A DNA stretch of 64,000 bases from Macrobrachium rosenbergii (GCF_040412425.1 NC_089792.1:17747366-17811365), one strand, 5' to 3'. Numbered from the stretch's first letter, positions 11,301 through 28,946 are shown. Program-made: numbers and translations. The notes: generated from the letters alone by a model not told the origin.

Positions 11301-13486
11301 TTTCATCAAGCCACAATAAATTTGTCTGAAACATTGACTATAACTACTGCCCTAAACATGACCAAAACAAGGTTGTTCAAATTATGGCCAAGTCCTGACT
11401 TATTGTAATTGCATGTCTAGAATTGACTGTAAAACTTATAGAGCCACTGGTACTTGTACGTGCAACAGTACTTATATGTACCAGTATTGAGATAACAGAC
11501 TTCACTATCAGCAATGCCATCTACTCAAATAGTAAAGTCACTTACTTGTGTGTTGCCCCTAAGACAGCAGAGTTACAACCTATGTAAAGAACCACCAAGA
11601 TATCATCAATTGTATTTCACTACCAATAGTACTGCTCTGTCATACCACTGCTGGTGGCATCATAGTTTGAATGTAGCAATCTGTCATCAATCTCCAATAC
11701 TACATAAATGATCCACCACCTTAGTCCTTCATAACTAAGAGTTCCCAAATCAACTACACAGCTCAAGAAGCCTGCTTACACTTGTGCTGACAATTGTTTC
11801 CACTGAACCAATCGCAACTGTACCTCAATATTATGTTTACAGACACCGTGTTAAAGGAACCACAGGTGAATTATTACCCTAGCATATTTTTGGTAATATT
11901 GAAGCAAAGTGGACGTGTGCATGTTGCAATAGTTTCATTTTCAGCCTCAATACAAACATCAAAACATCAAATTGACTCCTCATTAATGAATGCTATCAAA
12001 ATCAAATGTCAGGCTTGGTAGAAGCCAATGCACTGTCCACATAAGTTGTAGATCTAGGCCAGTTTAAAACTCTGACCTTCTAATTGACAGCATCCACTAA
12101 CAGTCTTCAAAAGCAGCTATGTCCTGTACAAAACAAGTAGAATTGCACATTGGGTAAGTAACTGCCCTCATGTATTCAGACACACACTTGAATATTTTTG
12201 AGTTTGAGAACTCAGAATGCTAAAAACAGAAATGTAGTAGCTGATCCTCTAAGCCAAGATCTTGCACTAATCTTCTATCATATTACTAATACCTTTGAAC
12301 AAATTCAATACATCCATGCTCAACCCAAGGTATTAGCAGTGTAAAACTGACAGTTCTACACAATCAGACAATTCTTCACACACGAAGGGTAAGTCTGGAT
12401 GCAGTTTTGCTTCATTTTTCCATGACAATTTTGGAGAATACATGGAATTCTACAAAATATTGTTCATACTGCTCTCAACATGGCATATAGACACCTAAAT
12501 AAATTAATACCATATAGTGACATCTTGGCTATTCCCATTATTATGGGAAGCCAGGGTTTTATAGTATGTCTACTCTTACTGAAGTAGAGTAGGAAATGAA
12601 GTTGCAGGAAATGTAATAATTTAACATGAGCTCTTAAACCATCACAGTAGCATAAGGTAAAAAATTTGTGATATTTCTACTATCCCAGTAAGATGATCTT
12701 AATACTTATTGCAGTATCCATTGACTGAGAGCATGATTGCAACACCAGTGCTTCTTCAGTCATCTAGTCCTTACTGGAACTCAAACTGACTGGTGTAACC
12801 ATCTCAGTGGATCAATCTTATTAGTTTGTGTAGTCTATGGTCCTTCAAATGTTGAAATGTTCATTAAGAACCAATACTTTCGGTCCTTGCTACAATACAG
12901 CTGTATTCACAGATGGGATGTGGAATCAAGATTCAACAAAATGCAAAATTTAAGGCCTGGCAAAGAGTTCAAAAAATGCAGGTTACATGGAGACAAACAG
13001 CAACTTACATTTCAGGAAACTGATCAAAGGAAAATGATCACCAGGAAACCTGCCTTCAGAATGTACCGTAGGGACCCTTCAGCACTATGTAGAAAGAGTG
13101 AGAAAATTTGAGTTGGAAATTTCCCTTACAGGAAAATACCTCAGGATACACACTCATGGGAAAAAACACCCAAAATGTTAGCTGAAAGTTGGAAGACATA
13201 TCTTCCATTATGTTCAAAAATGCATCTCCAATGATCCACCTTAATTCATTCATAGTGCACTTTGTTAACTATCCCACCAACAAGGCTATGATCTTGGAAA
13301 GGAGCTCATATTAAAAACACAAGCAGGCCACCCCTCTGGTCAGAATATGAGAAAGAATGTGGGAATTTTCATGTACAATATTTTCCTCACACCTTTAAAA
13401 CATTAACAACTATGATTAAATTTCCCCTTGTAGCAAAACGACCAAAACAGGAGAAAATAATAGAACATTTGCAAAAGACCATGTGC
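8371..13486. other. No supported gene
   Basis: AT-rich with short open frames on both strands that have no splice, start or homology support. The only exception is the possible DIRS trace at 12195-12345. Confidence 0.6.
12195..12345 (+). pseudogene. Possible DIRS RNase H tail trace (plus strand)
   Basis: One plus-strand frame reads LRTQNAKNRNVVADPLSQDL and, a little later, ITNTFEQIQYIHAQPKV. The first resembles the NVVADALSRD signature at the end of DIRS RNase H and the second the FxxIxxxFGxIQxDLFATxxN segment that follows it. The surroundings (about 11.1-13.1 kb) show no other block I can name, so this is a low-confidence fossil. Confidence 0.4.
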
Positions 13487-13690
13487 AAAAAATGATATTT
13501 TAATGATAAAATAAAGTTTGTTCATACTTACCTGGCAGATGTATATATAGCTGTATTCTCCGAAGGTCCGACAGAATTTCAAATTTGCGGCACACGCAGT
13601 GGCCGGTCAGGTGGTTAGTACCCATTCCCGCCGGCTGGGAGGCGGGTATCAGGAACCATTCCCATTTTCTATTCAGATTTTCTAACGCCA
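13487..13690. repeat. DIRS element 1 inverted terminal repeat, left (3' side)
   Basis: Nearly the reverse complement of 17062-17243, with about half a dozen single-base or indel differences by eye. Key blocks: TTCATACTTACCTGGCAG at the outer end, ATATAGCTGTATTCTCC, CGACAGAATTTCAAATTT, GGCCGGTCAGGTGG, CCATTCCCGCC. Confidence 0.9.
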
Positions 13691-13723
13691 CTGTCTCCTG
13701 AGGGGGGAGGAGGGAGGGCAATA

Positions 13724-13824
13724 TGAATATATATATCTGCCAGGTAAGTATGAACAAACTTTATTTTATCATTAAAATATCATTTTGTTCATGAGACTTA
13801 CCTGCCAGATATATATATAGCTGA
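13724..13824. repeat. DIRS element 1 internal complementary region
   Basis: The left part (13724-13786) is the reverse complement of the left terminus. The right part (about 13783-13824, ATTTTGTTCATGAGACTTAC and onward) is the reverse complement of the right terminus at 17200-17240. Abutting complements of both termini define the DIRS internal complementary region and mark the circle junction around 13780-13788. Confidence 0.9.
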
Positions 13825-14191
13825 ATACCACCTTTGGAGGGGGGTAGAGACAGCCAAGAATTAGGGAAAAAACCAAGTATTGGTAAAAATATTTTGGTTC
13901 CTTATCTGATAGCGTAGCTGACTGAGTGGTTACTGTCACTCTAGTCTGCTTCTGCTTTACTAGAGACCCCAGCGAGGTAGTGACCTATATAGCTGGCGAC
14001 TTCTAGATGATCTGTCAACGGGGCGTGACCACAATGTGACTAGATCATAGACCATACAAAGAGGACAAAAAGAGCATTACTAACCACCTAACCAACACCT
14101 AAAGCGTTAGTTTGCAAAGGATTGGGAAGACTGCCTCCAGTAGTCGACCCAACAACCACAAAAACACAATTAAAAGGGGATAGGATCAGAG

Positions 14192-15240
14192 TTACCCCCT
14201 GTCCCCAAGGTTGCTGAAGCAGCAATGTACGGTCCCAGCGAAAAGCAATTTTCGTATGCTACCTAAACATCTTGCCAAGAGTGTGAGGCAAACACCGAAT
14301 TGACTTCGCCAAAATGTGGCACTAAAATTGTCACTGAGTACCATATTTTTCTTGAACGCCATGGAGGTAGCAACTGCCCTCACCTCGTGAGCGTTAACTC
14401 TCAACAACTTGAAGTTGGAGTCGTCACAACTAGAGTGTGCGTCCTTAATGACGTCCCTAATGAAGAATGCCAGTGCATTCTTCGACACAGGGTTTAACTG
14501 GTTGCCTCACAGAACACCATAAAACATCCAAGGGACCACGAGTGTCCTGTGTTCTTTTAAGGTAGTACTTGAGAGCTCTAACTGGACATAGAACTCCTCA
14601 GGTTCCTGTCCAATAAGGTTTGCTAAACCTTTAATTTCAAAGTGTCTAGGCCAAGGGTTAGAAGACCTATCATTCTTAGCCAAGAACTTAGGGCTTAAAG
14701 AATAGACAGCATTGTGTTCCTTGAAGCCCACATGACGGCCTCGAACTTCGCTCACTCTCTTCGCCCATGAGGAATGCCGTTTCGAGTAACATCCTTAAGA
14801 GATGCAGAGTGGAGAGGCTCAAAAGGACTAAACATCAAAACTTGAGCATTACGTCCAAGTTCCAAGCAGGGGAATTAGCTGAGGAACCTTGGACGTCTTG
14901 AAAGAGCTCGTAAGATCGTGGAGGTCCTTATTGTCAGACAAAGCTAATCCTCTGTGTCTGAATACAATCGAAAGCATGCTCCGATAACACTTGATAGTCG
15001 GAACTGCTATATCGAGTTTTTCTCTTAAGTAAAGGAGAAAATCCTAGCAACCTGGCTCACAGTGATAGAGGAAGAGGAAAAACCTTTCTTTCTACACCAA
15101 CCTTTGAAGGTTGCTCACTTCGCTAGATATATCCTTTAGATGAAGAACTTCTGGCTCTAGCGATGGCCCGTGCCACCTGGCCAGAAAACCCCTTCGCTCT
15201 GACCAAGTTTCGATAGTCTGAAAGCAGTCAGGTTCAGAGC
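14192..15240 (-). pseudogene. DIRS element 1 tyrosine recombinase remnant
   Basis: Recombinase pieces in several frames. The N-terminal block resembling VPTIKCYRSMLSIVFRHRG lies near 14.97-15.03 kb, SPKFLAKNDRSSNPWPRHF near 14.66-14.7 kb, and the catalytic LLRVNAHEVRAVATSMAFKK block with TFWRS near 14.3-14.4 kb. The terminal serine-histidine-tyrosine motif seen in element 2 is replaced after a frame change (CLTLLARCL), so the nucleophilic tyrosine is not in the open frame. Homologous to the element 2 recombinase but clearly inactive. Confidence 0.85.
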
Positions 15241-15299
15241 GGGAGATTCAAAGATATCTCGTGAAGTGGGTTTGTATGAGCAGGTCTGCTCTCATAGGA

Positions 15300-16989
15300 A
15301 GGGTCCTCGAACGTCTACCAACCAGAAGAGAAACTCCGAGAACCAGTGGTTGAAGGCCAAAACGTGGGGATGAGAGTCATCCTCGTCCCTTGTGAGGCCG
15401 CTGAACTTGCGTATGACTTCTCCCAGAATTTAGAACGGGGAAAAAGGCGTAAACATCTATTCCGTCCAATCCCAGGGAAGAGCAACTATCGCAACTGCCC
15501 CAGGGTCGAGTACAGATGAGCTTTATAGAGGGAGCCTCGCTGTTCTTGAGGTCGTGAAAATATCCACAAGATGGCGACCCCAAAATTTCCAAAAATCTTG
15601 GCAAACCTCCTGATGAAGGGTCCATTCCTTCGGCAGGAGTTGATGGCGCCAACAGAGCAGGTCTGCTCGAACATTTTCGACCCTGCAACAAAACTTGTGA
15701 GAATCGAAATGTTGCGAGCATAGGCTCAAAGAATAATCTCTTGCAAGGCTGAACAGGGAACAAGTAGTATTGTCCGAGTTTGCTAGAACTACACGATTGC
15801 AAACTTGGACCTCGAAGAATTGGCGAGCTAAAAGATAGCCGCCAAATCTTTTGAAGTCGATGTGCCAGGACACCTGTTCCTCTCTCCAGGGTCCTAACAC
15901 TTCCTCTCCCTCTAGTGTTGCCCCCCAACCTGTTGACGACCCGTCAGAAAAACAACACAAGGTTGGGGTTCAGAAGCTTGAGGGAGATCCCTTTCTGCAA
16001 TTTCGTTGGATCGAGCCACCACCACAGATCCTCTTTATATAAGGAAGAATTCTCAATTCCTCTTTCAAGTCTTCCTTGCTTTGCCAGTTCTCCAACAAAA
16101 GAACTGAAGAGGCCTGAGATGCAGACTCCCAGAAAACAAACTTCTCCAGCGAGGAAATGGTCCCCAGCAGACTCATTCCTTCCTTCACCTAGCATGTTTC
16201 CTTTTTCCAAGAAGGCCGAGACTTTTACGTACATAGAAGTTGCCGTTCTTGCGGCGGAGACGCTATAAAAAGCCGCTGAATAGATCTGAATTCCCAGACA
16301 CAATGGACAGTGAGGGGATCAGCTGCGACTTCTCCACAGACCAGAAGTCCCAGGGACTTCACGAGTTGCAGAGTCAACTGAAGGTCCTCCAGATACCTTC
16401 GCTTCGGACGACGCTCGAATCAACCAGTCGTCCAAGTAGAGTGAGATCCTGACGTGCGACAGGTGCAACTGCATCGCAACTTTTTCATGAGACGTGTAAA
16501 CACCCTCGGAGCAAAATGTGGCGCCAACAGCATCTGGTGTTCCCAGGCGGTCACCATCCAAGTACTGACCCAGACCCAACGTTGCTTAACTTCGCTGATC
16601 GGACGAGAAGCGGTGTTTTCAACGTGGTATGGCCGTTGTGCAGAGTCCAAAGCAGAGAGCCCTGAACTGGTAATGCGTCTAGTCCCCCAAGACAACCTGA
16701 GATACTTCATCGAACGTGGATGAATTGGGGCGTGAAGATAAGTATCTTGGAGATCCAAAGATACCATCCAATCCCCGGGATGAAGGGCTCCTAGTATTGA
16801 CTGCGAGGTCTCCATCTTGAACTTTTCCTTCAGGACCAAGTTGTTCGACCTGTTGACGCCCAAGACGGGTCTCCAGCCTACTGAAAGTTTTGGGACTAGA
16901 AACAATCTGTAGTAAAATCCCGGGAACACCGAGTCCAAGACCTGTTCCACTGCTCTCCGCTCGAACATCTGTTCGAGCAGGTCAAACAA
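15300..16989 (-). pseudogene. DIRS element 1 RT/RNase H remnant
   Basis: RT fingers and palm are open from 16989 to about 16760: YRLFLVPKLSVGWRPVLG, then GDWMVSLDLQDTYLHAPIH. The frame then changes. The catalytic SLYLDDWLIRASSEAK is in a second frame near 16.4 kb, the thumb (SLLGTISSLEKFVFW) in a third near 16.15 kb, and RNase H (FSDGSSTGWGATLEGEE, LANSDNTT) near 15.7-15.95 kb. At least three frameshifts are needed to connect them. The order matches element 2. Confidence 0.87.
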
Positions 16990-17061
16990 CCAAAATACTT
17001 AAGTGACAACAAATTTCGAAATCCAAATGGCGGAGGAACTGACAACAGGTGTTGACAGTCC

Positions 17062-17243
17062 GGCGACAGAGAAAAATCTGAATAGAAAATGGGAATGGTT
17101 CCTGATACCGCCTCCCAGCGGCGGGAATGGGTACTAACCACCTGACCGGCCACGCGTGTGCCGCGAAATTTGAAATTCTGTCGGACCTTCGGAGAATACA
17201 GCTATATATATATCTGGCAGGTAAGTCTCATGAACAAAACAAA
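17062..17243. repeat. DIRS element 1 inverted terminal repeat, right (5' side)
   Basis: Inverted partner of 13487-13690. It ends CTGGCAGGTAAGTCTCATG then AACAAAA at 17239. The outer end differs from the left repeat (GTCTCATGAAC instead of GTATGAAC), and both versions are represented in the internal complementary region. Confidence 0.9.
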
Positions 17244-22659
<5,416 letters not shown>

Positions 22660-23049
22660 TGGGATTTTCTGTGATCTGGCAGTGGTTTGGTCCCAAGGTT
22701 GCAGGATAAAAGAGGTCAGACTGTACCCCATAATGAACATCAAGCAGATCAAGTTGGAAACTATGCAAAAGCAAATGTTACAATAACACTGGCCATACAT
22801 AATTAAGTTACCCAGCCAAATGGAGAGTGAAAACTAAAGAGCCAAATGAAAACAAAAAACAATAAAAAATAACAATAAACAAAAAGTATTGTAATGAGGT
22901 AAACCTGGCACATGCCATCTCACCCTCCAGATAGTAGGGTAAGATACAATATAAGAACGTTTTACTTTCTATTGAAACAATGTCTATTGTTTTAATTTCA
23001 ACAGTAAAGTTACCTGTGGGCAAAAATTTGCACCTACTGACTCCTCTCA

Positions 23050-24060
23050 CCACTACCCTGCTCAGTGAGCCCTTAATCCCTTCTCTTTGCCCAAATGGCT
23101 GCCCAAAGACCTTGATTTCAGGTGCTCTTCTGTCGGAGATGCTAATCCCGCCTCAGTCAAAAGAGAAAGCAACTCCATGTGACTGGCGCCATCTTGAACA
23201 CCTGGACCAAGATGCCCCACACACCACATACAAGACCCTCATAGAAACGTGGTCACGCTGACAGCCAGCGCCACCTACGAGGAGCGAGATCGTATCTCCC
23301 GGCAATATTTAAGGGCATCACGTGCTAGCTTAGAAGACACTGGAACTTAACTATGACACTTTTGCTGTCCCATGTGGCTGTCCAGAGCCTTAAGTAACTT
23401 TTGTAGTGAGTCCTTTCACACTACCCTCCCTTTGCTGGTGTCCCCCGAAGACGTGGAATCTGTCTCCCAAAGAAGGTAATGTACCAGAGCCAAGGTCCTT
23501 ATGTCGGTCACATCCCTTTAAATCTTTTCCTATTTTTTCGTTTCCTTTCATAGCGCGATATCCCTACAGTGAGACCTGTATTGCTTTTATTTTAAGTTAT
23601 GTTAATTTATGAATCAGTGAACAACGTGAAACAATTGTGTAAAATTACAGTTATCGTATTCGAGTCCTTTTTTAGGCACCTTCTGGGCAATTCCTCGATT
23701 CCTTGATCAAAGCGCCTTACTGCAGCTAAGTAATTATGTGTGCTCTCGATTGCAAATATGAGTTAGCCTGCTGTGGACCTGTTATCATCTTGTGTGCATA
23801 GTGGCATAACCACTGTTCTTCTCCCCTGCGATGCCCCCTTTGAAGCGGGTCCCTTTTGAGTTTCTTCAGAGAATTAACCATTTGTTTGTAAATCTTATTA
23901 TACAATAGGACTTTGTCCCCCTGTCTTTATTTATGCTTCCATTCTCCTGATGTGTGTTTTTCTAATGTAAATACAATGAATTAAGTGAAACCTAAGTGTT
24001 TACCTAATAACTTTCACCCCTTTGAAGAAGGCCCTCAGCTGAACTCCTTTTTGTATATGG
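23050..24060 (+). promoter_or_regulatory. Possible LTR/promoter-like segment
   Basis: About 1 kb of distinctly higher GC and non-repetitive look inside AT-rich DNA. It has TATTTAAGGGCATCACG (TATA-like) near 23308 with CACGTG-like and CTAGCTTAG context downstream, and a purine/pyrimidine-balanced tail. It could be a solo LTR or a promoter/first exon. No paired LTR, gene or TSD was found. Confidence 0.25.
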
Positions 24061-25129
24061 TTTTAACTTAATCCATTATTAGAATCAGATTTCGCCTGCC
24101 CAAGGCAAGTTCCCATAGCCTTCAGCTACAACCATACCAGTATGTTAAAGTAAAATTAAGTGAATACTTGCAGTAACCCTATTAGAGAAAAGCTAAGAGT
24201 GACACCTCCTAACTACACACTAGCCATGGAAAAATTAAGTAATCAAACTATAAGAGAAAGCTACCATTGACAACTCCTAAAAACACACACCAACCATGGG
24301 CATATAATGTAATAAACAAACTCAAACACAAAGAAGTTAATACCAATAAAAGAGAATCACAGCAATGACATGACTTATGAAAATTATGACAATAAAATGG
24401 ATAACTTCTACAAAGGCACTCTGGTAAGAGCTATGATGTTGACTCTCAAGTTTCACAGAAGCGAGGAGAGAAGTGAACATCATATACAGGTCTGGGGATG
24501 TGCAGTAGAAGCCTCTCAACCTTGAACATATGAGATGATGATGGACTGGGAATTCCCAATCCAGAGAAATAAGGCAACATATAATTAATGGGATTCTGAT
24601 AATATAACACAAATTTAAGAATCAGTTCAATAAGTGCTTCATCAGAAAGTCTTGGGTCGAATGCAACAATAACCCCAACTACTCAAATAAATATTGGAAA
24701 ATTCTAAAGAAAATGCTCAAGGTGGCACATTCCAAGTTACACTTACAAATTAAATGTATTGTACTAGTTCTAAACAAGGTCAGTATAAAAGCATTTGCAT
24801 GGAAGTGAAAGTTCAAGGATAAGGTTACAGAAAAGTGTCAACAACAACAAATTTACTATGCCAAGCCAACACTAAATACTATAAAGACTTCCATGAATAC
24901 TAAAATAAAGTTAAAATTCAATGACAGTTGTCATTTGTGATTAGGTCTTCTTGATTATAAGTGTGATTTCCAAACATCATTACCATTACCCTTTGTTTTT
25001 TGTCAACTATTCCTTTCACAAAGTTAAATGTGTAATGTGTTCTCTTTGGTCTCTTCTCTCTTTTCCAAACTGGATAAAACCTAACTGATCTAGGTATTTG
25101 TCTTTGCCCTTTCTTCATGAATTTCTAGG
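24061..25129. other. No supported gene; imperfect duplication
   Basis: An imperfect duplication of about 60 bp (24183-24300, AGAGAAA.GCTA...CTCCTAA...CCATGG) and otherwise plain AT-rich sequence. Confidence 0.55.
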
Positions 25130-26100
25130 AATTAATAGTTTTTATCCTGTTACTTTCTGACTAACTATTCCTATCTTGCCACATGCCCCAACCATCTCAA
25201 TCTTTGATATCTTAGAAAGACTGATTTCAAGCCTGCTGAAACAACTCTCAGCAATTTCCCAATTAGAGATGTGATCACACAAATGCACCCCAACCACAAC
25301 TCTGCATTTCATGGTGACAATTGAAAATCTCAAGTTTCTCTCTATAACCCAACCCTCCATTGCATGAAAAAAAGCCTTCACAAACATCATCAAATTTTTT
25401 TAACCTGGTACCCTTTACCAGTAATCCAGCTATCTTTTTCCATTTCATCCAAGCTGCTGCTGCTCCTCTTCTGAATACACAGGAAAGTATGGCAGTCATC
25501 TTTTCACCTCTCCCTCAACATCCAAACAGTCATTTCCCATATGGATTTTTCTTTACCTCTTATCAGTAACAATATGGCAAGTTTTCCAAATGAGACATTT
25601 CCCTTTGTTATACTTCCAGTCATCATAAACTTGGTTTAGCATACAATCAATATTCAAACTTCTCCTACAATGTAATCTTCCACATTATAAGCAATCCTAT
25701 AACAACTCCAGAGTTCATTTTTAACAACAGCCTATTTGCTCATAGCAGTTCCAAAGGGCCTCATTTTCTGTGCCTTTCCATAGCTTCCTCCAGTTTTATG
25801 ATAAACAATAACTATGAGCTCCTCTTTGATAGGCACCAATATTTATATCAAATTCTTCTCGTATATTTGCAATTGTTTTAGCTCTAGATCCTGTTTGATA
25901 AAGTACTAATATCTGCTTAATGAGGCTTTCCAATACTCTAACTTTTGTCATTCTCACTGACATGCTGGACTTAGTACTCTATCTATCAAATGCCTTCTCA
26001 AAATCAACTGCATGACACAACTTCTTCCTTTCTTAATGATATTTCTTCTGTAGTTGCTTATCTATAAAACACTGTCTCTGTTTTGATTTTGACTGATAGA
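25130..26100 (-). pseudogene. LINE RT remnant (RTE/Rex-like), degenerate
   Basis: Weak but ordered similarity on the minus strand: a palm-like ANIREEFDINIGAYQRGA near 25.85 kb, AWMKWKKIAGLLVKG near 25.45 kb, then in shifting frames ERNLRFSIVTMKCRVVVGV and HLCDHISNWEIAESC near 25.25 kb. These fit the late RT/C-terminal region of LINEs (WxKWxxxxGV..., LxDxISNxEI). Stops and frame changes are frequent. The clade is a guess. Confidence 0.6.
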
Positions 26101-26164
26101 ACACAGTTACTCAAGAATTATTAAAAAAAAAATATACACAACAGCAGCAAACTTCACTCCCACA

Positions 26165-26215
26165 TGAGAGAGAGAGAGAGAGTTCCCACATGAGAGAGAG
26201 AGACAGAGAGAGAGA
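26165..26215. repeat. (GA)n, duplicated with flank
   Basis: Two short (GA)n arrays, each preceded by TCCCACATGAGAG, so the flank and array were duplicated together. Confidence 0.85.
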
Positions 26216-26499
26216 AAAGGGGTAAGGAAGATAACTTAACCAGTGCTTCCAGAAAAAAAATCTCTGAGGAAGAGGATTCAAGAAATGAAAAAACAAATGA
26301 AATTAGAACATGGAAGATCCCACAAAGTGATAGCAAAATTGGCTCATAATGTCAAAACTGAAAACAAAGATTCTGCATGCCCTTCAGAAACAGGAATTAG
26401 TTTTCTGGTACAAAATACTACGTGCAGGAGATAACAAGGGTTACAACTTAGCTTTCATTCAGTCAAGTAACTGGCTGGACACACACCTAGAATGGTTGC

Positions 26500-27010
26500 T
26501 CCATCCAGATGTATGAGGACCCTTGTGGAACATCCCTTGAAGGACCTATCCAAGATCTTGATTTTGGACGCCACATAACTGTCAATGACCCAAGTGGCTC
26601 CTCTTTGGCCAAGGCAAAAGAGCCTTCTGCAGCTTTTGACAGATCTACCCAGGAAGCTCCCATGTTACAGATTCCACAAAAATATGGAAATGCTGAACCC
26701 TCACAGGTAAAGAATAACCTTCACCTCCCTCAGGGGCAGGGGGGCTTTTTGGTAAGGGCGGAGGCAGCTATCTCAACGCCATGCAGAAATCCTACCCACA
26801 ACCTCTGTGAGACAATGTGGAACTCAATCTGTAGTTAGTGTAGTGAAACAGGTATTGATTCAATCAGTGTCAATAATTCCACAGATTGCCGACTTCCTTT
26901 TGCACCTGACTTTTATCAGTCCTAAGGAGAGTTATTATGCCTCCCTGTAAACCTTCAGACCAAACTTCTCAGGCAAACTTAAAGCTGAAGACAATCTTTC
27001 TACAGGTTTT
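26500..27010 (+). pseudogene. DIRS-like linker/recombinase N-terminal fragment (plus strand)
   Basis: Plus-strand frame with MTQVAPLWPRQKSLLQLLTD followed by LPRKLPCYRF near 26.59-26.68 kb, equivalent to IAPWWPGRSWFPELLEKI / DWPRRLP of DIRS element 2. It is followed in another frame by SVVSVVKQVLIQSVSIIPQI and ADFLLHL near 26.82-26.91 kb, which precedes the recombinase in DIRS elements. Upstream, TPRMVAPSRCMRTLVEHP is the equivalent of the post-RNase H segment. No catalytic residues remain. Confidence 0.65.
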
Positions 27011-28116
27011 GCAATGACACTCATAGCTACATGACAATGGAACTTGCCATGCATGCACAGTATTACCAGCTAACTCCCATTTCCTTTCTTTTCAAGAGGA
27101 ATTGAAGCATCTGGGACAATTTCATGGACATGAAAAGGCCTAATCATAAATGATGAGTTTGCATGAAAAAAACTGTTAAAAAAATTATATATGTCTGATT
27201 TTTTCCTTGTATTTATAAAACATCTCTATTACATCAACTGGAAGTTGTTAAAGAGTTGTCTAATAACGTCTGGCACTGTTGCATAACATCACTGGGGATA
27301 CAATAACTAATATCACAACTGCATCTAACCAGAACAGCTTAACGATGTCAGATATTACAGATCTCATGTATTAGTACACAAAATAAAAAGTATAATTCAC
27401 CTGACATATATCAAAATATCTTTTAGGCAAAGATATAAAATAACTGAATAATCAACTATAGTGCTTATATTATCATGCTTGTATTACCCAATGCAGCATG
27501 GGCAATGGCTATTGATGAAGAAAATGAAAGGGGTTTTGAAAAGAAGTAATTAAAAAATGCTAAGATTCGTGACTGGAGTGTGTTGGGAAAATCATATCAG
27601 AAACGAGGAAGCTTTGCTACAATTTGAACTTGTGATGAGAAGGGGACTGAAACAGTAGAACATATGAGTAGTAGACACGAAAGCAGCAGAATAAAGACTG
27701 GCAGGAAGGGCCAGAAAACCACAAAGGCCATGGATGATGACCTGAACCACAAGAAAAATGAAAAGAAATGCACAAGAAGGTAGAGAGTGCAAGGAACTCC
27801 TTTCATATCTAACTCCGTAAAAGGACATCTTTTGATGATCAGGATGATGGACTCAATATTCTCTCTACATCCTGGCCAAATCAAAGGAACACAAAGGCCC
27901 CAGGTCCATATGAATTAGTCATTTATTTTTTTCAAATAGTCTCTCTTTCAGCTGTTGCTTTCTTTGATTGTAATATGCTTTAACTTTTAAGAGGTAGGTT
28001 CTATCTCTTCCTTCATGGGTTGCTTCGATTCTGCTTTCCCCTTATCATTTCCTTTCTCTTTTTTCCCTTCAAACCTGGCCTACATAAAAAACTTGGTGCT
28101 AAACTAGTTTGCTACT

Positions 28117-28147
<31 letters not shown>

Positions 28148-28660
28148 CAAACAGAAAATGAGAGATTTATTTGAAGCTCAAATGGTCTGGTTAAAATAAT
28201 GAAAAATATGGCTGATGACAAGGAGAGAAAATAAAACATAGAAACTGTATCAATTTGCAACACTCCAACCACACAAAGCATATAATACGAATGGTATCTT
28301 TCAGGGTGTTACAGAAAATTAAGGAAAAATGCATTCCTTTTTTATATATATATTAAGAGAAACTTTTTCATAAACAATGTATAGCAGTTAATTTACTCAG
28401 TGCACTAACAAACACAATTATTGTTTAAACCCTTTTCCTGACTAAAGTAAAAAGATTAATGGGAGACAAAATTACCAAAAAATACTATCCAGCAAAAAGA
28501 CACAAAACTCTGTCAACTCAAATACTAAGAGGAATATGTACACAAATTTACATGAGCACAAAAAAGCGAAAAACATGCAACAGCCAGAATCAAAATAGGT
28601 TAAGTATACTGTCCTGATAAGAGATTCTTGGCATGACAGAACATTTAGATATGAACTCAC
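27011..28660. other. Region beyond the last placed UBE2O exon
   Basis: Should be UBE2O intron on the minus strand if the gene continues leftward. Contains an (AC)n array and no exon I can support. Confidence 0.5.
28116..28149. repeat. (AC)n microsatellite
   Basis: About 17 units with one interruption (GC) near 28141. Confidence 0.93.
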
Positions 28661-28828
28661 CTATGGACCCAGTTGAAGCACCACTACTAATGGAGGCTGT
28701 GTCAGAGCAGTCATCGGTGTCCAAGTCAATAAAACCATCACTATCTGGGGTTTCTTCACCCTTTGTATCTTCATCAACAATGCCACCAACAGCACCCAGA
28801 ATGCCATTAGATGTTGAGGTATCTGCTA
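28661..28828 (-). CDS. UBE2O: UBE2O exon F, acidic/serine-rich linker (168 bp)
   Basis: The last UBE2O exon I can place. The acceptor is TTTGGCAG just above 28828 and the donor is ATAG|GTGAGT ending at 28661. It encodes 55 full codons in phase 1: ADTSTSNGILGAVGG, then an acidic run (VDEDTKGEETPDSDGF), then DDCSDTASISSGASTGS. The last part resembles the DDTSSVTSSASSTTSSQSG acidic/serine tract that in human UBE2O precedes a lysine-rich nuclear signal (from memory). It is probably disordered. The next exon should supply the lysine-rich segment and then the conserved central region. I looked for it in 1-28660 on the minus strand and did not find it, so it may lie left of the window. Confidence 0.85.
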
Positions 28829-28946
28829 CTGCCAAATAAATTACAAGAGAGGACAAAATTAAACTCGACTTTCCTTGTCCTACAACAGATTACAATATCA
28901 GAATCCAAAACTGTTTCACAAAGTTAAAATATTAAAAGAAAATTAC
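28829..28946 (-). other. UBE2O intron E-F (118 bp)
   Basis: Short intron between the 33-bp and 168-bp exons, with donor GTAATT and acceptor TTTGGCAG on the minus strand. It contains no recognisable repeat. It contrasts sharply with the 15.2-kb intron immediately upstream. Confidence 0.75.

Larger units (their letters stand above)
13487..17243 (-). mobile_element. DIRS element 1 (complete ends, gag deleted)
   Basis: A 3.76-kb DIRS1-like element in minus orientation with both ends present: inverted terminal repeats at 13487-13690 and 17062-17243 and an internal complementary region at 13724-13824. Gene remnants run RT (16989-16000), RNase H (15960-15300), recombinase (15240-14192). Only about 70 bp separate the RT start from the 5' terminal repeat, so gag has been deleted. 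All genes carry frameshifts. No target-site duplication is evident, as expected for recombinase-mediated insertion. The inverted repeats differ at only a few positions by eye. Confidence 0.88.

Noticed and set aside
12737..13111. 124-codon plus-strand frame
   Set aside because: Opens with TTG, no motif, in a region of possible decayed retroelement; not supportable as a gene.
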